DNA of 64,000 nt from Burhinus oedicnemus (taxonomy: Eukaryota > Chordata > Aves > Charadriiformes > Burhinidae). The stretch is from assembly GCA_008921705.1 (NCBI GenBank), contig VFFE01006868.1:62480-126479 (forward strand), given 5' to 3'. This document shows, one piece after another, positions 61,326 through 64,000 of the stretch. The notes below the pieces were generated by a model. That model was not told where the DNA came from. It did not search any database and was given only the letters and a program-made list of their open reading frames with translations. The position numbers were made by a program, and so were the translations under genes. Numbering within the stretch: the stretch's first letter is position 1; the number at the start of each line of letters is the position of its first letter.

Positions 61326-61627
61326 GGCTGGTCAAACATGTTAATAGCAATTCAGGAAAACACTGCAAGAGTAAGCATGGTTATGCTGACGGAGAACTGA
61401 GATAGCAGTGTTGACTTTGCATGATCATTCTAACCTGGATCTTGCATTAGCTCTATTCCAGATTCTAGAGCCACTAACCAAACATCTAATGCCAGCTCAC
61501 AAAACTCAAACAAAATTAAAAAGAAACCTGAGACTTTTTTCCATTCAGGTTTTGAGGAGTGTCTGGTATTTTCAAACTTCTGTCTTGTCTTTCATAGAGT
61601 TCCAATTACAATTTTGAGGAAATCAAA

Positions 61628-61629
<2 letters not shown>

Positions 61630-61659
<30 letters not shown>

Positions 61660-61675
61660 CAAACAAACAAAAAGG
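61630..61675 (+). repeat. A29 homopolymer and CAAA run
   Basis: An uninterrupted run of 29 A residues (61630-61658), then GC and AAACAAACAAAAAGG. No poly(A) signal or recognisable retrocopy lies just upstream, so I read it as a simple repeat. Confidence 0.85.
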
Positions 61676-64000
61676 CCATGATCAAAGAGGAACCATGTGT
61701 CGAAGCTCTGAATAGAAATCAGCTAGTTCTTTATTTCGTTCAAAACACCATTCCTCTTAATTGGAATCTACTGGCTAGAACAATGACTTTCAAAACTTAC
61801 TTGCACCTGGTTCTTTTTTTTTTTATTTCTAGAAGACATTTTATTGGAAAGTCTGAAATTGTTCCTGATGCATCTTTGAACAGATGACAGTAAGAACACC
61901 TCATTAGTTCATAGTGAGGACTGGACAACCTCAGACACTCAAGTGAATACAATAAAGCTAAAATTTATTCAGTGTCTCACAAAATGAGATAGAAATGTTA
62001 TGTGTTAACCTGTTGTCAATTCTTCTTCCAAATGTAATGATTTTACAGGAATTTATTCTTAGTATAAAGTGTCATCCATGTATGCACTCCATCTCCTTTT
62101 TTAGAGCTGGTTGCTGCCACCCATTTTACACATGACGTCGGTACCTTGTCATCTTTGTTACAAGCTCCAAACCTTAGTCACCTCAGCTCCTCTCAGGCAG
62201 TGCAGTTTCTCCTAAAGCCACCAGGGACCTCTTTGCAGTTGATCGGGAGTTCACCAACAGCACGCTTTCTAGCTTTAAGTGTCTGAAATCACAACCTTAA
62301 CATTGCCTTTTTCTAAGCATAGAATTATTAATTTTCAGTGAAAATGGAAAAAAATGTCAAATATCCTTTATGGCTATCAACATTTGTTTTCTTCTGCTTG
62401 GTGCTCTATTTTTATCTTTTCCTTTGTGTTTCCTTACTGCTTCATGTTTTATAGCACATCAGGCACTATAATGGTCATATGCCTCATATCTGATTATTTC
62501 TATGCTCAAATTTGCCGCAACATTTGCTGGAAAGTTACTAGGATTACAAGGACAACAAATAATCTTCACAAAACAGAACAGATGGCAGGCACCTTTGTCT
62601 TTATTATGGCATTGTTGCTTTAGAAATCTACAGGTCCAGATGCTAAGAAAAGAATGGATTTTTGTTCACTGAGACCAAGATCTGCTGCTTGTTTCATACA
62701 ATGTTAAAATTGTGGTAAATATGTCAGCTTTTTATGACCCAGTAGCTTGGGTTTATATGTGCAATTGCTTGTGTGCTTTTATTTTCCCACTTAATTTTAA
62801 TATGACAATTGCAGACTGAAACATAATTTCAGAATGGTAGCAGTCAAAAAATCCCATCCTGTTGTTGTATGTTCACAGCTAATGAACTCATGTTCAGTTA
62901 ATATCCACCAAGCTGCTGGGATGAGTGATGAGAACTGAGCAAGAGCTCCTTATCAGAAAAGATCTCAGTTCCCTAAAGGCCGGATAGACCTAGAACTGAA
63001 AAAGAAATAAGATTATATGATTCTTAGTATCTAGCTTCCATAGATAATTTAGGAGTAAATTTTTACTTCAAAATGCAGCCAATTGTACCAAACAGGCTCT
63101 CATCTACCAAAAAACTAGCACAGCTAAATAACAGCATATAAGAATCCCTTCAAAGTTGCTATTGTCCTGCCTTTAAACTACGAAAGTCCAAATACTGATC
63201 TACTGTAGACTAACTTGGAAATTCAATCAAGTCACTTCTTTAACGTGCAGGCTGAATATACAGATAGCCATAGATAAACATACCTGGGAGGAACATAAAT
63301 AACTACATGCTATGATGAAGAGCAGAGAAGTTGCCTCAGAGGCATAAAAAGATATAAAGTAACATGATGAAGTCAAGTCAATGCATTTTGAGAGCAAAGT
63401 AGAAAAAGTTTCTTAGTCTACATGATGCACAATTAAATCACTTTCTTTGGGAAGTTGTGCAACACATGAATTTAGTTCAGGCTATTCCTTTCTTTCTTTG
63501 AATCACACTTCTTACAAATGTTCACTCATATAAATCAATTCTTCACCCACAAAAAATACGTGAAAGAATGTTACTCAGGCTGGAAAGCCAAAACACTGTG
63601 GCTAAGAAATGCCAGAATCAAGGACGTTTGTCAGTCTTCATTCTACCCTTGTGTGAATGTGCATATTGAATCTTTAATTACATGGTCACAAACTATTTTT
63701 CCCAAAAGACCTCTGACTCAACTCAGCCCAAAAGTTGGAAAGTGCTCAGTGAATGAGGAAAATAAAGGATCAGGTATTCAAAAGGCACTATTATCTTGAA
63801 ATAAAGCTAAATACTTTTTGGCCAATATTACAAAACTGATACAAGAGAAAATGATTTTCACTTGACAAAGGTGAAGTGGGAGGATACTTAGGAGTGGCAT
63901 CAAGGTGTCTAAATACTGATAAATATGGTAGTTGATTCGAAGTATCCTGTTTTCCTGAACAATTATTAGAATATTTAAGCACTTAAATTCCAGCAAGCTT

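Larger units (their letters stand above)
59371..64000. other. Non-coding DNA
   Basis: No gene recognised. Contains a GTTT microsatellite (61304-61325) and an A29 run with CAAA units (61630-61675). Confidence 0.55.

Noticed and set aside
1..64000. tRNA, rRNA, snRNA genes or CRISPR arrays
   Set aside because: Scanned by eye for tRNA B-box-like motifs and regularly spaced repeats; none found.

Overview
The window looks like vertebrate nuclear DNA from a bird. The evidence is the repeat content: several 5'-truncated CR1 LINEs (3' halves of ORF2, two ending in degenerate copies of the avian CR1 tail octamer ATTCTATG), class III (ERV-L-like) LTRs whose sense strand starts near TGTCCTGGTTT and ends AAACCACGACA or similar, and no L1, Alu or other mammalian repeats seen. 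Most of the window is AT-rich, non-coding and full of stops. I recognise no host protein-coding gene; it reads as intergenic or large-intron DNA.

Layout. 1-17.4 kb: non-coding DNA with two plus-strand CR1 fragments (1225-1674, 5588-5986), a small GC-rich islet (2.3-2.6 kb) and simple repeats. 17.4-23.1 kb: a decayed ERV-L-like provirus on the minus strand, in the order gag, protease, reverse transcriptase, RNase H, integrase, polypurine tract, with a later CR1 (21568-22259) inserted into gag in the opposite direction. 23.1-23.8 kb: an LTR of the same broad type abutting the gag end but pointing the opposite (plus) way. 23.8-42 kb: non-coding DNA with some exon-like open segments near 31 kb, a short CR1 tail (34.6 kb), an unidentified GC-rich block (34.8-35.5 kb) and a pyrimidine tract (37.3 kb). 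42.0-43.2 kb: a long, badly decayed minus-strand CR1 reaching into the RT domain. 44.7-45.0 kb: a much older CR1-type tail. 49.2-51 kb: a cluster of short repeats and two perfect inverted repeats. 56.65-57.2 kb: a minus-strand solo LTR with a near-identical 5-bp target duplication. 58.6-59.4 kb: another minus-strand CR1. The rest is non-coding DNA with microsatellites.

The parts do not form a functional system. The retroviral genes once made a Gag-Pol polyprotein, but the provirus lacks a correctly oriented LTR, has lost the catalytic centre of its reverse transcriptase and carries frameshifts and stops. I found no strong case for a new biological system. The most unusual structures are the LTR/provirus orientation conflict, the provirus ending at its polypurine tract, the perfect 19-bp hairpin at 50.04 kb and the exon-like segments near 31 kb.
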